37,391 nucleotides of DNA from Pseudomonadota bacterium (GCA_023387815.1 JAEWHK010000057.1:1-37391), one strand, 5' to 3'. Positions 23,869-32,197 are shown, numbered from the stretch's first letter. Notes: generated by a model from the letters alone, not told the origin. A program made the numbers and translations.

Positions 23869-24837
23869 ATGAGATTTTCGAAATTGGCGCTGGGCGCATG
23901 CCTGGCAATGAGCTGCTGCGTCACTGCCCAGGCACAGGAGACCGCATTTCCAGACAAACCGGTAATGATTATTGTGCCGTATTCTCCCGGAGGTGGCAGT
24001 GACAATGTCGCGCGCGCCATGGCACGCTACCTGAGCAAGAAATGGGGTCAATCGGTCATTGTGGAGAACAAACCGGGCGCTGACGGACTGATCGCAACAA
24101 ATGACACGATCCGATCAAAGCCCAATGGCAACACCTTGCTGGTTTCGATCCCAGCCATTGCGATGATCAAATACACGAACAAGTCGGTCAAAACGGATCC
24201 GCTGACTCAACTGACACCCGTCACCATGATGGCCACAGGACCGACGGCGCTGGTGGTGAAAGGAAAAGGCGACATCAATACCGTAGCTGACTATAAAAAA
24301 TTCTGCGCAACAGATGCAAACAACTGCAGCTGGGCCAGCGGAGAACCATTTACTCTGATGGTCGGCTCGTCTATCATGGATGAGCTCGGACTGACCAAAA
24401 CCGTCACGAACGTTCGATATTCGGGCACATCAGCCGCAGTCAGCGATGTGATCGGCGGACATGTGACCTCACTGGTGACCGGTACATCGTCTGTACTTGA
24501 GCCGCATAAAAGTGGTGATCTACGGATTCTCGCCGTCAGTGCCAAAGAGCGGCTGCCTGAATTGCCAGACGTGCCAACCTATGCGGAAGCCGGACTTGGG
24601 AACCTGAAATTTATCAATAACTGGTATGGCGTTTTCGCACCGAAAGGGACACCGGAAGAGGTGAAAACTAAAATCGCTGAAGGATTCCATGATGCAGCAA
24701 ATGCACCCGAAGTGCTGAAGGTGCTCAAACCCTTGCTGCTAGCCCCGGTAGGAAGCTCACCGCAGGAATTTGCCAAACAGCTGGAAGAAGACCAGAAAAC
24801 GATTGATGCGGCTGCGCCCACTGTCTTCAAGGAATAA
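23869..24837 (+). CDS. Bug/TctC-family periplasmic binding protein, lyase-linked
   Basis: A 322-residue binding protein with a signal peptide at about 1-23 (MRFSKLALGACLAMSCCVTAQA). Family loops IIVPYSPGGGSDNVARA, VIVENKPGADG and VRYSGTSAAV are present. A cysteine pair at CATDANNC near residues 145-152 is unusual and could form a disulfide. AGGAGA precedes the ATG. It is second in the lyase operon and is followed by a strong terminator, so the operon ends here. The ligand is probably the lyase substrate or its precursor. Confidence 0.9.
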   Translation: MRFSKLALGACLAMSCCVTAQAQETAFPDKPVMIIVPYSPGGGSDNVARAMARYLSKKWGQSVIVENKPGADGLIATNDTIRSKPNGNTLLVSIPAIAMIKYTNKSVKTDPLTQLTPVTMMATGPTALVVKGKGDINTVADYKKFCATDANNCSWASGEPFTLMVGSSIMDELGLTKTVTNVRYSGTSAAVSDVIGGHVTSLVTGTSSVLEPHKSGDLRILAVSAKERLPELPDVPTYAEAGLGNLKFINNWYGVFAPKGTPEEVKTKIAEGFHDAANAPEVLKVLKPLLLAPVGSSPQEFAKQLEEDQKTIDAAAPTVFKE

Positions 24838-24859
24838 GAGTACGCAGAAGAAAGTCAGG

Positions 24860-24910
24860 GCCCGCCATTGCCGGCAGAATGATTCTGTTCTGGCGATGGC
24901 GGGCTTTTTT
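24860..24910 (+). terminator. Rho-independent terminator after the lyase-Bug operon
   Basis: GCCCGCCATTGCC pairs with GGCGATGGCGGGC (one mismatch) around a 19-base loop, followed by six Ts. It lies 22 bases after the Bug stop. Confidence 0.88.
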
Positions 24911-25064
24911 ATTATGAGCGCCTGACATGGATTTCGGCCGCGTCGCCCTTTGTTCTTGGCGCATGCCGGACCCGCACGCTTAACGTTCTACTCAATGAGA
25001 CCTGCCTCAACAGATCTATTGAAATAGGTCCGTTGAAATAGAATTACCTAAATTACCGCGCAAG

Positions 25065-25988
25065 TCACTTGTCGTCGTTAGCAGCTTTGCCGCGCACCTG
25101 CACACCGACCTGATCTTCGATGACGCGTATCATTTCTGTCATATCCGCCTGGTAACCGAGCTTGTCGACCGAGGTATTGAGAAACTGGCGCACTGCCTGT
25201 GCCACGGGCATTGGTATCTCCAGCCGGTCGGCCTCTTCCATGCAAAGCCTGATATCCTTTGCCGACAAACCAACGGCAAAACCAAAATCAAAGCTGCGAG
25301 AAAGCACAAAATTTGGTATTTTCACTTCAGACGCATTTGATCGCCCGGATCCGGAATTGATGACATTTGCCATAATGTCGGGATCCAGTCCGGCCTTTGT
25401 ACCCATGACCAATGCTTCTGACGTTGCGATCAGGGCCGTCACGGAAACCAGATTATTCAGCACCTTCATGGTCTGACCCATGCCCGGCTGCTCGCCGACA
25501 TAGAACTGCTTGCCAAGAATATCCAATATAGGCTTGACCGCTGTGACCCGTTTGCTATCGCCGGCGACCATCAGTGCCAGCGTACCCTTCGTGGCGCCGG
25601 CCACGCCGCCGCTGACAGGGCAGTCAACAGCGACAATAGACCTGGAAGCCAGGCCCTCAGCCAGACGCTTGGCCACTTCCGGACCGGTGGTTGACAAATC
25701 GATGACCGTTTGAACTGCACTACCCTCGACCAGACCGTCTTTTCCGAGCCCGACCGCCTCCACCACGTCAGGAGTAGGCAGCGAGATCAAAACCGTCGAG
25801 GCCTGATCTGCCACCGCTTTGGGTGTATCTGCAAGGATGGCCCCGTTGCTGACCAAAGGCGCCACCGCATCGGCGTTGGCGTCGCAGACAACGAGCTGAT
25901 AGCCCGCATCAATCAGACGTGCGGCCATGGGCAAGCCCATTTTGCCCAATCCGACAAATCCCAGTACCTGTTTTTGTACACCACTCAT
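25065..25988 (-). CDS. 3-hydroxyisobutyrate/tartronate-semialdehyde-reductase-like dehydrogenase
   Basis: A beta-hydroxyacid dehydrogenase of 307 residues. The N-terminal Rossmann motif GFVGLGKMGLPMAARLIDAG, the substrate loop DCPVSGGVAGATKGTLALMVAG and the catalytic lysine in MGQTMKVLNNLVSVTALIAT are present. The enzyme interconverts a 3-hydroxy acid and its semialdehyde with NAD(P). The start is the ATG five bases after AAGGAG; a GTG lies just before it. It is the last gene in a leftward set with the SDR, lactonase-like and GntR genes, 53 bases after the SDR. The substrate is not determined. Confidence 0.88.
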   Translation of the reverse strand: MSGVQKQVLGFVGLGKMGLPMAARLIDAGYQLVVCDANADAVAPLVSNGAILADTPKAVADQASTVLISLPTPDVVEAVGLGKDGLVEGSAVQTVIDLSTTGPEVAKRLAEGLASRSIVAVDCPVSGGVAGATKGTLALMVAGDSKRVTAVKPILDILGKQFYVGEQPGMGQTMKVLNNLVSVTALIATSEALVMGTKAGLDPDIMANVINSGSGRSNASEVKIPNFVLSRSFDFGFAVGLSAKDIRLCMEEADRLEIPMPVAQAVRQFLNTSVDKLGYQADMTEMIRVIEDQVGVQVRGKAANDDK

Positions 25989-26044
25989 CACTGCTCCTTT
26001 TCTGTACTTAATTCAAATGTAATCAAACCGTATTGCCTTCCGGT

Positions 26045-26830
26045 TCAGGCTGCAGTCCATCCCCCATCAATGGGCAATATTGAGCCTGTCATATCACGTC
26101 CGGCATCACTGCAAAGTAGCCGTATCAGATTGGCGACGCTTTCCATGGCAACGAATCTGCCTGTTGGTTGCCTCTCAGCCAGATAGTCATGCGTCGCCTG
26201 TTCGGTTGATTTTCCCGTTTCGGCAGCAATCTTCTCAATTCGATCCAGTATGGCGGGTGTCGGCACCGTACCAGGGCAAACCGCATTGCAGGTAATGCCG
26301 CTGCTTGCCGTTTCCAGCGCCATGGCACGTGTCATACCAATCAGTGCCGTTTTGGTTGTCACGTAACCAATCCGGTTGACCGCGCCAGCCGATCCGTAAA
26401 CTGACGAAATATTAATGATGCGTCCCCACTCTCGAGCACGCATATCAGGCAGAGTGAGTCTGGCCGTATGAAATGCCGCAGACAGGTTCACGGCGATGGA
26501 TTCATCCCATGCCCTGGTCGGCAAGGATTCGGTTGGGGCAAAGTGCCGTACCACAGCATTGTTAATCACAATGTCGATATGTCCAAACTCTTGTCTCGCT
26601 TCCTCAATCATTGCCTCGATCTGCGGGACGTGGTTCAGATCAGCCCGGCTCAGCAGCACCCCAACGTGATATTTTTCCTGCAATCGGGCTTGCGCCTGTC
26701 GCGCCGTGGTTTCCGACTCCAGCCCGTGCAAAACGATATTGCAACCTGCCTCTGCCAGATTCTCGGCAATGGCATAGCCCAGACCGCTGACCGAGCCGGT
26801 GATAAGCGCACATCTATTTTTCATATTCAT
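26045..26830 (-). CDS. SDR dehydrogenase, 3-hydroxybutyrate-dehydrogenase-like
   Basis: A 261-residue classical short-chain dehydrogenase. Cofactor motif TGSVSGLG at 11-18, NNAV near 90, and the catalytic triad S (INISSVYG), Y and K (YVTTK) are present. The C-terminal half with VCPGTVPTPAI, ERQPTGRFV and ending in the family's PIDGGW is close to bacterial D-3-hydroxybutyrate dehydrogenases. Cytoplasmic and NAD-linked. It lies between the lactonase-like gene (24 bases upstream) and the hydroxyacid dehydrogenase (53 bases downstream), implying one transcript. It may act on a different 3-hydroxy acid than 3-hydroxybutyrate. Confidence 0.87.
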   Translation of the reverse strand: MNMKNRCALITGSVSGLGYAIAENLAEAGCNIVLHGLESETTARQAQARLQEKYHVGVLLSRADLNHVPQIEAMIEEARQEFGHIDIVINNAVVRHFAPTESLPTRAWDESIAVNLSAAFHTARLTLPDMRAREWGRIINISSVYGSAGAVNRIGYVTTKTALIGMTRAMALETASSGITCNAVCPGTVPTPAILDRIEKIAAETGKSTEQATHDYLAERQPTGRFVAMESVANLIRLLCSDAGRDMTGSILPIDGGWTAA

Positions 26831-26854
26831 AATTTGTAGTCAGGCAGCGGACTT

Positions 26855-27676
26855 TCAATCATTATTGGAACAGGGTGGCACATCCAGGCGGGCAATCCTG
26901 CCTTCTGTGGCTTCAGAATATGCGGGATATAACCGCATCACTTCGGGATCATGCCCTGGTATCACATGATCGGGCGAATCAGCCAGTTGCAATAGCCGCT
27001 TGTGGCCCTCCAGCAAGGCTTCGATGTTATGCACGATTGGAAAAGGGACGCCATGTTGCATGTGTCCGTATAGATGAGAGGCATCGGAAGCCAGTACAAC
27101 CCAGCCGCGCCGAGTCCATACCCGTACGATTTGCAAACCGGCGGTATGACCACCAACAAGATGCACGGTCAGCCCTGGCGTGAGCTCGGCTGTACCATTG
27201 TGAAACTCGACTTTTCCGTTGAAAAGCTGTCGGACAAAACTCAGGATATCATTGACGTTGAAAGGATTGCGCAACACGGGGTGACACATGCATCTCCCGG
27301 TCGCAAAAGCAGCCTCCTGATCCTGAATGTGAAACGTCGCATTGGGAAACCGGTCCAGCGAACCCGCGTGATCGTAATGCAAATGCGTCAGAATAATATG
27401 TTCGACGTTGTCTGCGCAGACGCCAAGCAGTGCCAGGCCTTCATGAACGGGCAGGAGTAATTTTCTTCCTCGCTCGCGACCAGCACTCTCTTCAAACCCG
27501 GTATCAATAACGTAGATTTCACTGCCGCGTCGCGCCACCCAGACATAATAGGCAAGATCAGACTCTGCATCATGAAAATCAACGTCACCCACGTAGTTGT
27601 CTTTCGCCTGACGATGTTGATGAACTGCGTACCTGATGGCAAAGAGTTCAAATGGCGCAATGCCTTGGGTATTCAT
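26855..27676 (-). CDS. Metallo-beta-lactamase-fold lactonase (AttM/BlcC-like)
   Basis: A 273-residue hydrolase of the AHL/gamma-butyrolactone lactonase subfamily. The full set of zinc ligands is visible: H98-x-H100-x-D102-H103 (THLHYDHAG), H177 (GGHTAG), D198 (ASDASHLY) and H242 (IPGHDP). No signal peptide, so cytoplasmic. GGAGA precedes the ATG. It heads a leftward set of SDR and hydroxyacid dehydrogenase, so it probably opens a lactone in a catabolic pathway, as BlcC does for gamma-butyrolactone before oxidation. Quorum quenching of acyl-homoserine lactones is an alternative that the sequence does not exclude. Confidence 0.85.
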   Translation of the reverse strand: MNTQGIAPFELFAIRYAVHQHRQAKDNYVGDVDFHDAESDLAYYVWVARRGSEIYVIDTGFEESAGRERGRKLLLPVHEGLALLGVCADNVEHIILTHLHYDHAGSLDRFPNATFHIQDQEAAFATGRCMCHPVLRNPFNVNDILSFVRQLFNGKVEFHNGTAELTPGLTVHLVGGHTAGLQIVRVWTRRGWVVLASDASHLYGHMQHGVPFPIVHNIEALLEGHKRLLQLADSPDHVIPGHDPEVMRLYPAYSEATEGRIARLDVPPCSNND

Positions 27677-27767
27677 GACGCAGTCTCCAATTGTAATCAG
27701 CTGGCTCGCAGACAGAACCGACCGGCAGTGTCACCAGGACTGCTCACTGTTTTTTTCTGATAACGCA

Positions 27768-28487
27768 TCAGGCCTTTTTCCGATTGGACTGTTCCTGAGG
27801 CTCGTTTCTAAGCAAATTGATCGCGACAGTTGCCGCATTGCGAACATGGCGACTACCAGCCAGTCGCGCCGCCTTGCTATCACCTGCTTCCAGCTCCTTG
27901 ACCAGTTCGCCCAGCTCTGCAAGGCTTTTTTTGGCCCGGCCAGGTGCGCCCATGGACATGGAGCGCAAGAGCATGATCTGCGAATTCAACAATCGCAGAC
28001 TATTGGTAAGGGCTTCATTTCCCGCTCCCTCAAGAAGGCAATGATAAAAGTGGTTTTTCGCACTTAACTGACTCAGACTATCTGTGGTTCTATGCGAGGC
28101 CTTCAATTTTTCATAAGCCTGTTTCAGGTCAGCCAGTTGTGCCGCGTTCGCCTTTTCTGCAAAAAGCTGGCATGCCAGACCTTCCAATTCTTCCCGAACC
28201 CGATAAATGCCATCTGCCTGATCCGGCGATATGGTTTCAACCGCCGGGCCACGATGAGGAATTACCTTAATGAGGCGTTCCGTTTCAAGTTGACGCAACG
28301 CTTCACGAACCAGCGTGCGGCTCACCCCCGTCATTTCACACAATTCGCGCTCTGGCAGACGGTCTCCAGGCTTGAATCGCCCGGTCAGAATGGCATTGCG
28401 AATACTGTCGGTCACACTGTGCCTGAGCACCGCCGCAACGCGCGGTACGCGGAAATTTTCATCAGCGGTTTGCAAGTTCATAGTCAT
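27768..28487 (-). CDS. GntR-family regulator of the catabolic cluster
   Basis: A 239-residue FCD-type GntR regulator. The winged helix spans about residues 22-85 (LTGRFKPGDRLPERELCEM, TGVSRTLVREALRQLETERL). The FCD effector domain spans about 100-220 with NHFYHCLLEGAGN as the helix carrying metal ligands. It stands between the PrpD gene and the lactonase set, all on one strand. A perfect palindrome just upstream suggests autoregulation. Related sites elsewhere in the region suggest a wider regulon. Confidence 0.9.
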   Translation of the reverse strand: MTMNLQTADENFRVPRVAAVLRHSVTDSIRNAILTGRFKPGDRLPERELCEMTGVSRTLVREALRQLETERLIKVIPHRGPAVETISPDQADGIYRVREELEGLACQLFAEKANAAQLADLKQAYEKLKASHRTTDSLSQLSAKNHFYHCLLEGAGNEALTNSLRLLNSQIMLLRSMSMGAPGRAKKSLAELGELVKELEAGDSKAARLAGSRHVRNAATVAINLLRNEPQEQSNRKKA

Positions 28488-28510
28488 CTTTTCGTTGATT
28501 GGGCAACTTG

Positions 28511-28525
28511 ATCATACAATATGAT
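28511..28525. promoter_or_regulatory. GntR operator candidate
   Basis: ATCATA-CAA-TATGAT is a perfect inverted repeat 24 bases ahead of the GntR start and just past the PrpD stop. On the minus strand the same site reads ATTGTATGATCA, close to sites at 22868 and 30046. Confidence 0.55.
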
Positions 28526-28527
28526 TG

Positions 28528-29934
28528 TCAGCTCTGCAATGACGCTGCCTGGCCCACAAGCCGCATCAATGCTGATACATCAGCCATCTCATCGATATGC
28601 CAGATGGCATCAATCACACGTCTGGTATCGCATGTTGAACCTCCATATTCACTGAGATCGCACAATTTGGATTCCAGTTCTACATCAGTCAGCGGGCGCT
28701 CCAGCGCGCCCCTTGCTACATCGACAGATTCCTCAAGCATTTCCCCATTCTGAAAACGGATGACAACCTTGGCGCTATTGATGGAATAGCAATTGTCATC
28801 GTGGAAACGAACCCTCGCACCCAGCTTCTGTAATGCCGGGTCAATGACAGCCGCATCAGAAAAGTCGTCAAGCCCGGCGCGCCCCCTCATCAAGGCAACG
28901 GGCACAGCATGCTGGGCGCTGACTTGCGATTCCTTTCCCTTGCGAATCCCTGGCCGATCTGTGCGCTGACGCAGCAAGGGATGGCCGGTCAGCTCAATGT
29001 CGCTGATTTGCCCGGCAGGCATTGCGGCGATCCGCGACGACAGATTCAGGCAAGCATCCACAACGGGATTCAATACCACACCGCAGGGATAAGGTTTGTA
29101 CGCGACCTGGCTCAGCTCCCAGACGTGTCCCAGATCGGCAGTGATGCTATCGATCTCCGGTTCATCTCCGTAAACGTTCAGGAACCCATAGCGCCCTTCC
29201 AGCGGTTGTGCCGGGCCATCGAAATTGTCGGCTGCAAGTAGCGCCGAGACAATACCATTGCGCGCTGCATTGCCCACGCTGACACTCTTGGACATCGTGC
29301 CCAGGCTTTCGACCAGTCCGCCAGCCTGGCCTGCTGCATTGCCAAACATCCAGCATAGTTGCTCCGGACTCAGTCCAATGACTTTCCCGATCGCCACCCC
29401 GGATCCAAAAACACCGCAAGTGGATGTAATGTGCCAACCCTTTCTGTAATGAAAAGGCGAAATGGCCCGGCCGATGCGACACGCGACCTCTACGCCTAGC
29501 AGAAACGCCAGCATGAATTCCTTTCCGGATATGGCGCGGGTTTCACTCATGGCAAACAGTGCTGCCGCAACGGGCGCTGTGGGATGGATGATTGTCGGAA
29601 TATGTGTGTCATCAAAATCGAAGACGTTCGCACTCATCGAATTGAGCGCTGCCGCGTTGAGCATATCCATCCGTTCAGCGCGACCAATGATCGTCGCGTC
29701 TTCTGCGCAGGAGAACCGACCATAAGTACGTACAGCGATATCCAGCGTCGGTTCCCTGGCGCCAGCCAGGGCAACCGCGAAATAATTCATCAGCGCGCGC
29801 CTGATCTCATGACGCACTTCATTCGGAACCATGCTCCATGAGGCTTCACTGACAAAGTCTGAAAGCCCTGCGGATATCCCTGAGGTATTTGATGTTGTTC
29901 CGGCTTTCTGCATGCTTGTTCCGTGAATTTCCAT
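28528..29934 (-). CDS. MmgE/PrpD-family protein
   Basis: A 468-residue protein of the MmgE/PrpD fold, which includes 2-methylcitrate dehydratase, iminodisuccinate epimerase and cis-aconitate decarboxylase. Characteristic segments are present: FDDTHIPTIIHPTAPVAAAL (near 105-125), GVEVACRIG, and the YKPYPCGVVLNPVVDA segment (near 280-295) that carries conserved active-site residues. An alternative start seven codons in (29913, GGAA upstream) is possible. It probably removes or moves water or CO2 on a tricarboxylate-like acid. It is divergent from the carboxymuconolactone-decarboxylase-like gene and precedes the GntR gene. The substrate is unknown. Confidence 0.88.
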   Translation of the reverse strand: MEIHGTSMQKAGTTSNTSGISAGLSDFVSEASWSMVPNEVRHEIRRALMNYFAVALAGAREPTLDIAVRTYGRFSCAEDATIIGRAERMDMLNAAALNSMSANVFDFDDTHIPTIIHPTAPVAAALFAMSETRAISGKEFMLAFLLGVEVACRIGRAISPFHYRKGWHITSTCGVFGSGVAIGKVIGLSPEQLCWMFGNAAGQAGGLVESLGTMSKSVSVGNAARNGIVSALLAADNFDGPAQPLEGRYGFLNVYGDEPEIDSITADLGHVWELSQVAYKPYPCGVVLNPVVDACLNLSSRIAAMPAGQISDIELTGHPLLRQRTDRPGIRKGKESQVSAQHAVPVALMRGRAGLDDFSDAAVIDPALQKLGARVRFHDDNCYSINSAKVVIRFQNGEMLEESVDVARGALERPLTDVELESKLCDLSEYGGSTCDTRRVIDAIWHIDEMADVSALMRLVGQAASLQS

Positions 29935-29950
29935 ATTGAAGAGGCGTATG

Positions 29951-29988
29951 ACGAATGTGATTCATATGCGATACTGAATCGCATTCGT
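29951..29988. promoter_or_regulatory. Long inverted repeat upstream of the PrpD gene
   Basis: ACGAATGTGATTCA (29951-29964) is mirrored by TGAATCGCATTCGT (29975-29988): 14-base arms with one mismatch and a ten-base spacer. It starts 17 bases ahead of the PrpD ATG. It could bind a regulator or form a hairpin in the leader. Confidence 0.6.
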
Positions 29989-30045
29989 GATAGACGCGAA
30001 TCGGATAAAACCATTTGCAGTACTAAGCAAGCGACTTTAACACAG

Positions 30046-30082
30046 ATTGTATTACGATAATATTGACTTATTGTAATTACGA
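30046..30082. promoter_or_regulatory. ATTGTATTACGA direct repeats
   Basis: ATTGTATTACGA (30046-30057) is repeated as ATTGTAATTACGA (30070-30082), 24 bases apart. They lie 46-82 bases ahead of the carboxymuconolactone-decarboxylase-like gene. The pattern resembles binding sites for a single regulator. Confidence 0.45.
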
Positions 30083-30127
30083 ATGCATACTTTATCAACA
30101 AGATTCACGACAACCAGGAGCAAAACA

Positions 30128-30535
30128 ATGCGCGAAGAATTCAACACAGAACAGTTCAAAAAAGGTTTGGCCATTCGCAAGGAAGTGCTGGGCGCCGAAC
30201 ATGTGGAAAAATCGCTGAACGCGGCGACCGACCTGACTGCAGATATGCAGAAGCTGGTCACAGAATGGTGCTGGGGAGAACTCTGGAGTCGGCCCGGACT
30301 TGATCGTCGCACGCGCAGCGTCATCAATCTGTCCATGCTGGCGGCGCTGAACCGCCCGCATGAAATCAAACTGCACGTACGGGGAGCACTCAATAACGGT
30401 CTCACACCGGAGGAAATCAAGGAGATTATGCTGCAGGTCGCCATCTATTGCGGCGTGCCCGCAGGGCTGGACAGCATGAAGGTCGCGGCAGAAGTGATTG
30501 CTGAATACAATCGGAACGGTGAAGCAGCGAAATAG
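30128..30535 (+). CDS. Carboxymuconolactone decarboxylase-family protein
   Basis: A 135-residue all-helical protein of the CMD (PcaC-like) family. The signature region is WCWGELWSRPGLDRRTRSVINLSMLAAL and HEIKLHVRGALNNGLTPEEI, ending in YCGVPAGLDSM. The peroxidatic C-x-x-C of AhpD is absent, favouring a lactone or muconolactone-type role. The ATG has AGGAG upstream. It is divergent from the PrpD gene and is the last plus-strand gene of the catabolic region. True gamma-carboxymuconolactone decarboxylation is not proven: no protocatechuate genes are near. Confidence 0.87.
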   Translation: MREEFNTEQFKKGLAIRKEVLGAEHVEKSLNAATDLTADMQKLVTEWCWGELWSRPGLDRRTRSVINLSMLAALNRPHEIKLHVRGALNNGLTPEEIKEIMLQVAIYCGVPAGLDSMKVAAEVIAEYNRNGEAAK

Positions 30536-30606
30536 GCATTCGCAGAGACAAAAGCCGGGGCAGGCAGATGACTTGTACTTTGCTCCCTGGCTTATATCCA
30601 GTCGGT

Positions 30607-30888
30607 TCAGACAGCTTCCCGCACGCTTAACTCAATTCGAAGCCCGGCGGCTGTGGTCATATTCACCAATGCATCCAGACCGAACAGATTGATCTTGCCG
30701 CGCATCAGATCTGAAATACGTGGCTGAGTAACACCTAAGAGCAATGCAGCCTCTGTCTGACTCAGCTCCTCACGAAGCAGATGGTTTCTTAGCGCAGTCA
30801 TTAATAAAGAACGCAGTCTCATATTTTCTGCTTCTTCCGGCGTGTCCTCAATGGCATCCAAGACACTGGCGAATTTTTGCCTGCTCAT
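30607..30888 (-). CDS. Xre-type HTH protein, solitary antitoxin-like
   Basis: A 93-residue protein with a central helix-turn-helix (LREELSQTEAALLLGVTQPR, then ISDLMRGKINLFGLDALVNM). This resembles the HigA-like antitoxins paired with RelE/HigB toxins. The start is the ATG at 30888; a longer ORF to 30975 is non-homologous-looking. The gap to the LysR gene upstream (30889-31012) has no toxin ORF, and the convergent neighbour is the CMD gene. So it is an orphan regulator or the survivor of a toxin-antitoxin pair. Confidence 0.75.
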   Translation of the reverse strand: MSRQKFASVLDAIEDTPEEAENMRLRSLLMTALRNHLLREELSQTEAALLLGVTQPRISDLMRGKINLFGLDALVNMTTAAGLRIELSVREAV

Positions 30889-31012
30889 CTGTCCAGTTCC
30901 TGTATTAAATCGCGAAATTTTACCAAATAGGCTCGCTGGAGAGAACGTGTTTTTTAGGTGTACTGGTGTTCGCATTCAATCCGTGATCGAATAAGCTCGT
31001 ACGCCGCGAAGC

Positions 31013-31990
31013 CTATTTCCCGCGCCGAAAATTGAGCGGTTCGTTTTTTTCCAGGCCGTACTTTTCGTGGTCCAGCAGACTGCCTGTGCGCACGATGTCG
31101 ACAATCATTCTTGCGAAGTTTTCCGAACCGGGCACCAGCTTTTGTCCTTTCATCTGCACAAGAGCCCATTCGCCGAAGCGGTTGCGCGTCATCGGAATAT
31201 TCAGGCGCACCACGGACTTCTCGCGCAGCGCCTCTTCCATCATCAGATGGCTGCTCAGAAATATGATGTCCGATTCCGGAACCAATCGTGTAATAAGTCC
31301 CATGTCATCACATTTGAAATCTACCGAGAAGATAGCGTTATGATCCAGACCGAGACTGTGTTTAAGTTCAGAAAAAACCAGTGCCGGCAGACTCACCGAC
31401 GCAAAGGTATAGTCCAGAATCTCTTGCGGTTTGATTTTTCGTTTTGGATTGCGGCTGATCAGCGGGTGTGTCGGATCACAAAATAGTGCCAGCGTAAGCC
31501 CGCCAATAGGCGTGATCTCCAGCTCAGGATCGTCTTCCAGACTGCGAATATCTGCAATGAAATAATCAATCTCGCGATCCTTGAGCAGCGCCAGCAGGCT
31601 GCTCCAGTTATCAATTCGAATGTCAATTGAAATTCTGGGATAAAGCTTTCGGAATTCTCCGATAGCATGATGTAGAAAACACTTGGCTGGAAACGGCCCC
31701 GAACCAATCCTGATTGTTCCCTGCCTGCCGGTTTTGAGATATTCGATATTCTTGTTGAAACTGGTGAGTGCACCAATCAGGTGCCGGGCGTGTTCTATCA
31801 CGAACTTGCCTGTCGGTGTGATTGCAACCGTGTTCTTGCTGCGGTCAAAAATCAGGATGCCGATTTCCTCTTCGAACGACGAAATACTCTTGCTCAGTGC
31901 GGACTGACTCAGAAACACGCGCTCGGCTGCCTTGCTGAAATTCAGCGTTTCTGACAGCGTGACAATATGGGTAAGCTGCTTGATATTCAT
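31013..31990 (-). CDS. LysR-family regulator of the DadA/ABC operon
   Basis: A 325-residue LysR-type regulator. The winged helix covers residues 1-60 (QLTHIVTLSETLNFSKAAER, VFLSQSALSKSISSFEEEIG); the effector domain covers about 90-300. The C-terminal extension is somewhat longer than usual and Lys/Asn-rich. It is divergent from the DadA-like gene; dyad ACCAGT-G-ACTGGT repeats in the gap are the likely binding sites. Confidence 0.9.
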   Translation of the reverse strand: MNIKQLTHIVTLSETLNFSKAAERVFLSQSALSKSISSFEEEIGILIFDRSKNTVAITPTGKFVIEHARHLIGALTSFNKNIEYLKTGRQGTIRIGSGPFPAKCFLHHAIGEFRKLYPRISIDIRIDNWSSLLALLKDREIDYFIADIRSLEDDPELEITPIGGLTLALFCDPTHPLISRNPKRKIKPQEILDYTFASVSLPALVFSELKHSLGLDHNAIFSVDFKCDDMGLITRLVPESDIIFLSSHLMMEEALREKSVVRLNIPMTRNRFGEWALVQMKGQKLVPGSENFARMIVDIVRTGSLLDHEKYGLEKNEPLNFRRGK

Positions 31991-32044
31991 TATGAACTTT
32001 TTTCATGAGCACCGGCTGAATTATTCATTATATAGAAATGGCGC

Positions 32045-32078
32045 TGACTGGTATATTTATTTCAAACCAGTGACTGGT
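32045..32078. promoter_or_regulatory. Repeated ACTGGT operator array
   Basis: TGACTGGT occurs at 32045-32052 and 32071-32078, and the second forms a perfect dyad ACCAGT-G-ACTGGT (32066-32078). The copies are 26 bases apart, in the gap between the LysR and DadA-like genes. Confidence 0.55.
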
Positions 32079-32197
32079 CACATAAAAACAAGAGACAACC
32101 CCTTCTGACAAGGAGTGCCTGCAGTGAGATATGACAGCCGTAATCCTGCGAGACATGGTGCAAAAACTGTGGCCACGCCCACCGCTGCGGAATCATT

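Noticed and set aside
30128..30535. pcaC of a protocatechuate pathway
   Set aside because: No pca genes are nearby; the CMD family has many other members.
30889..31012. RelE/HigB toxin upstream of the HTH gene
   Set aside because: The frame that appears protein-like there is a shadow of the LysR gene's end.
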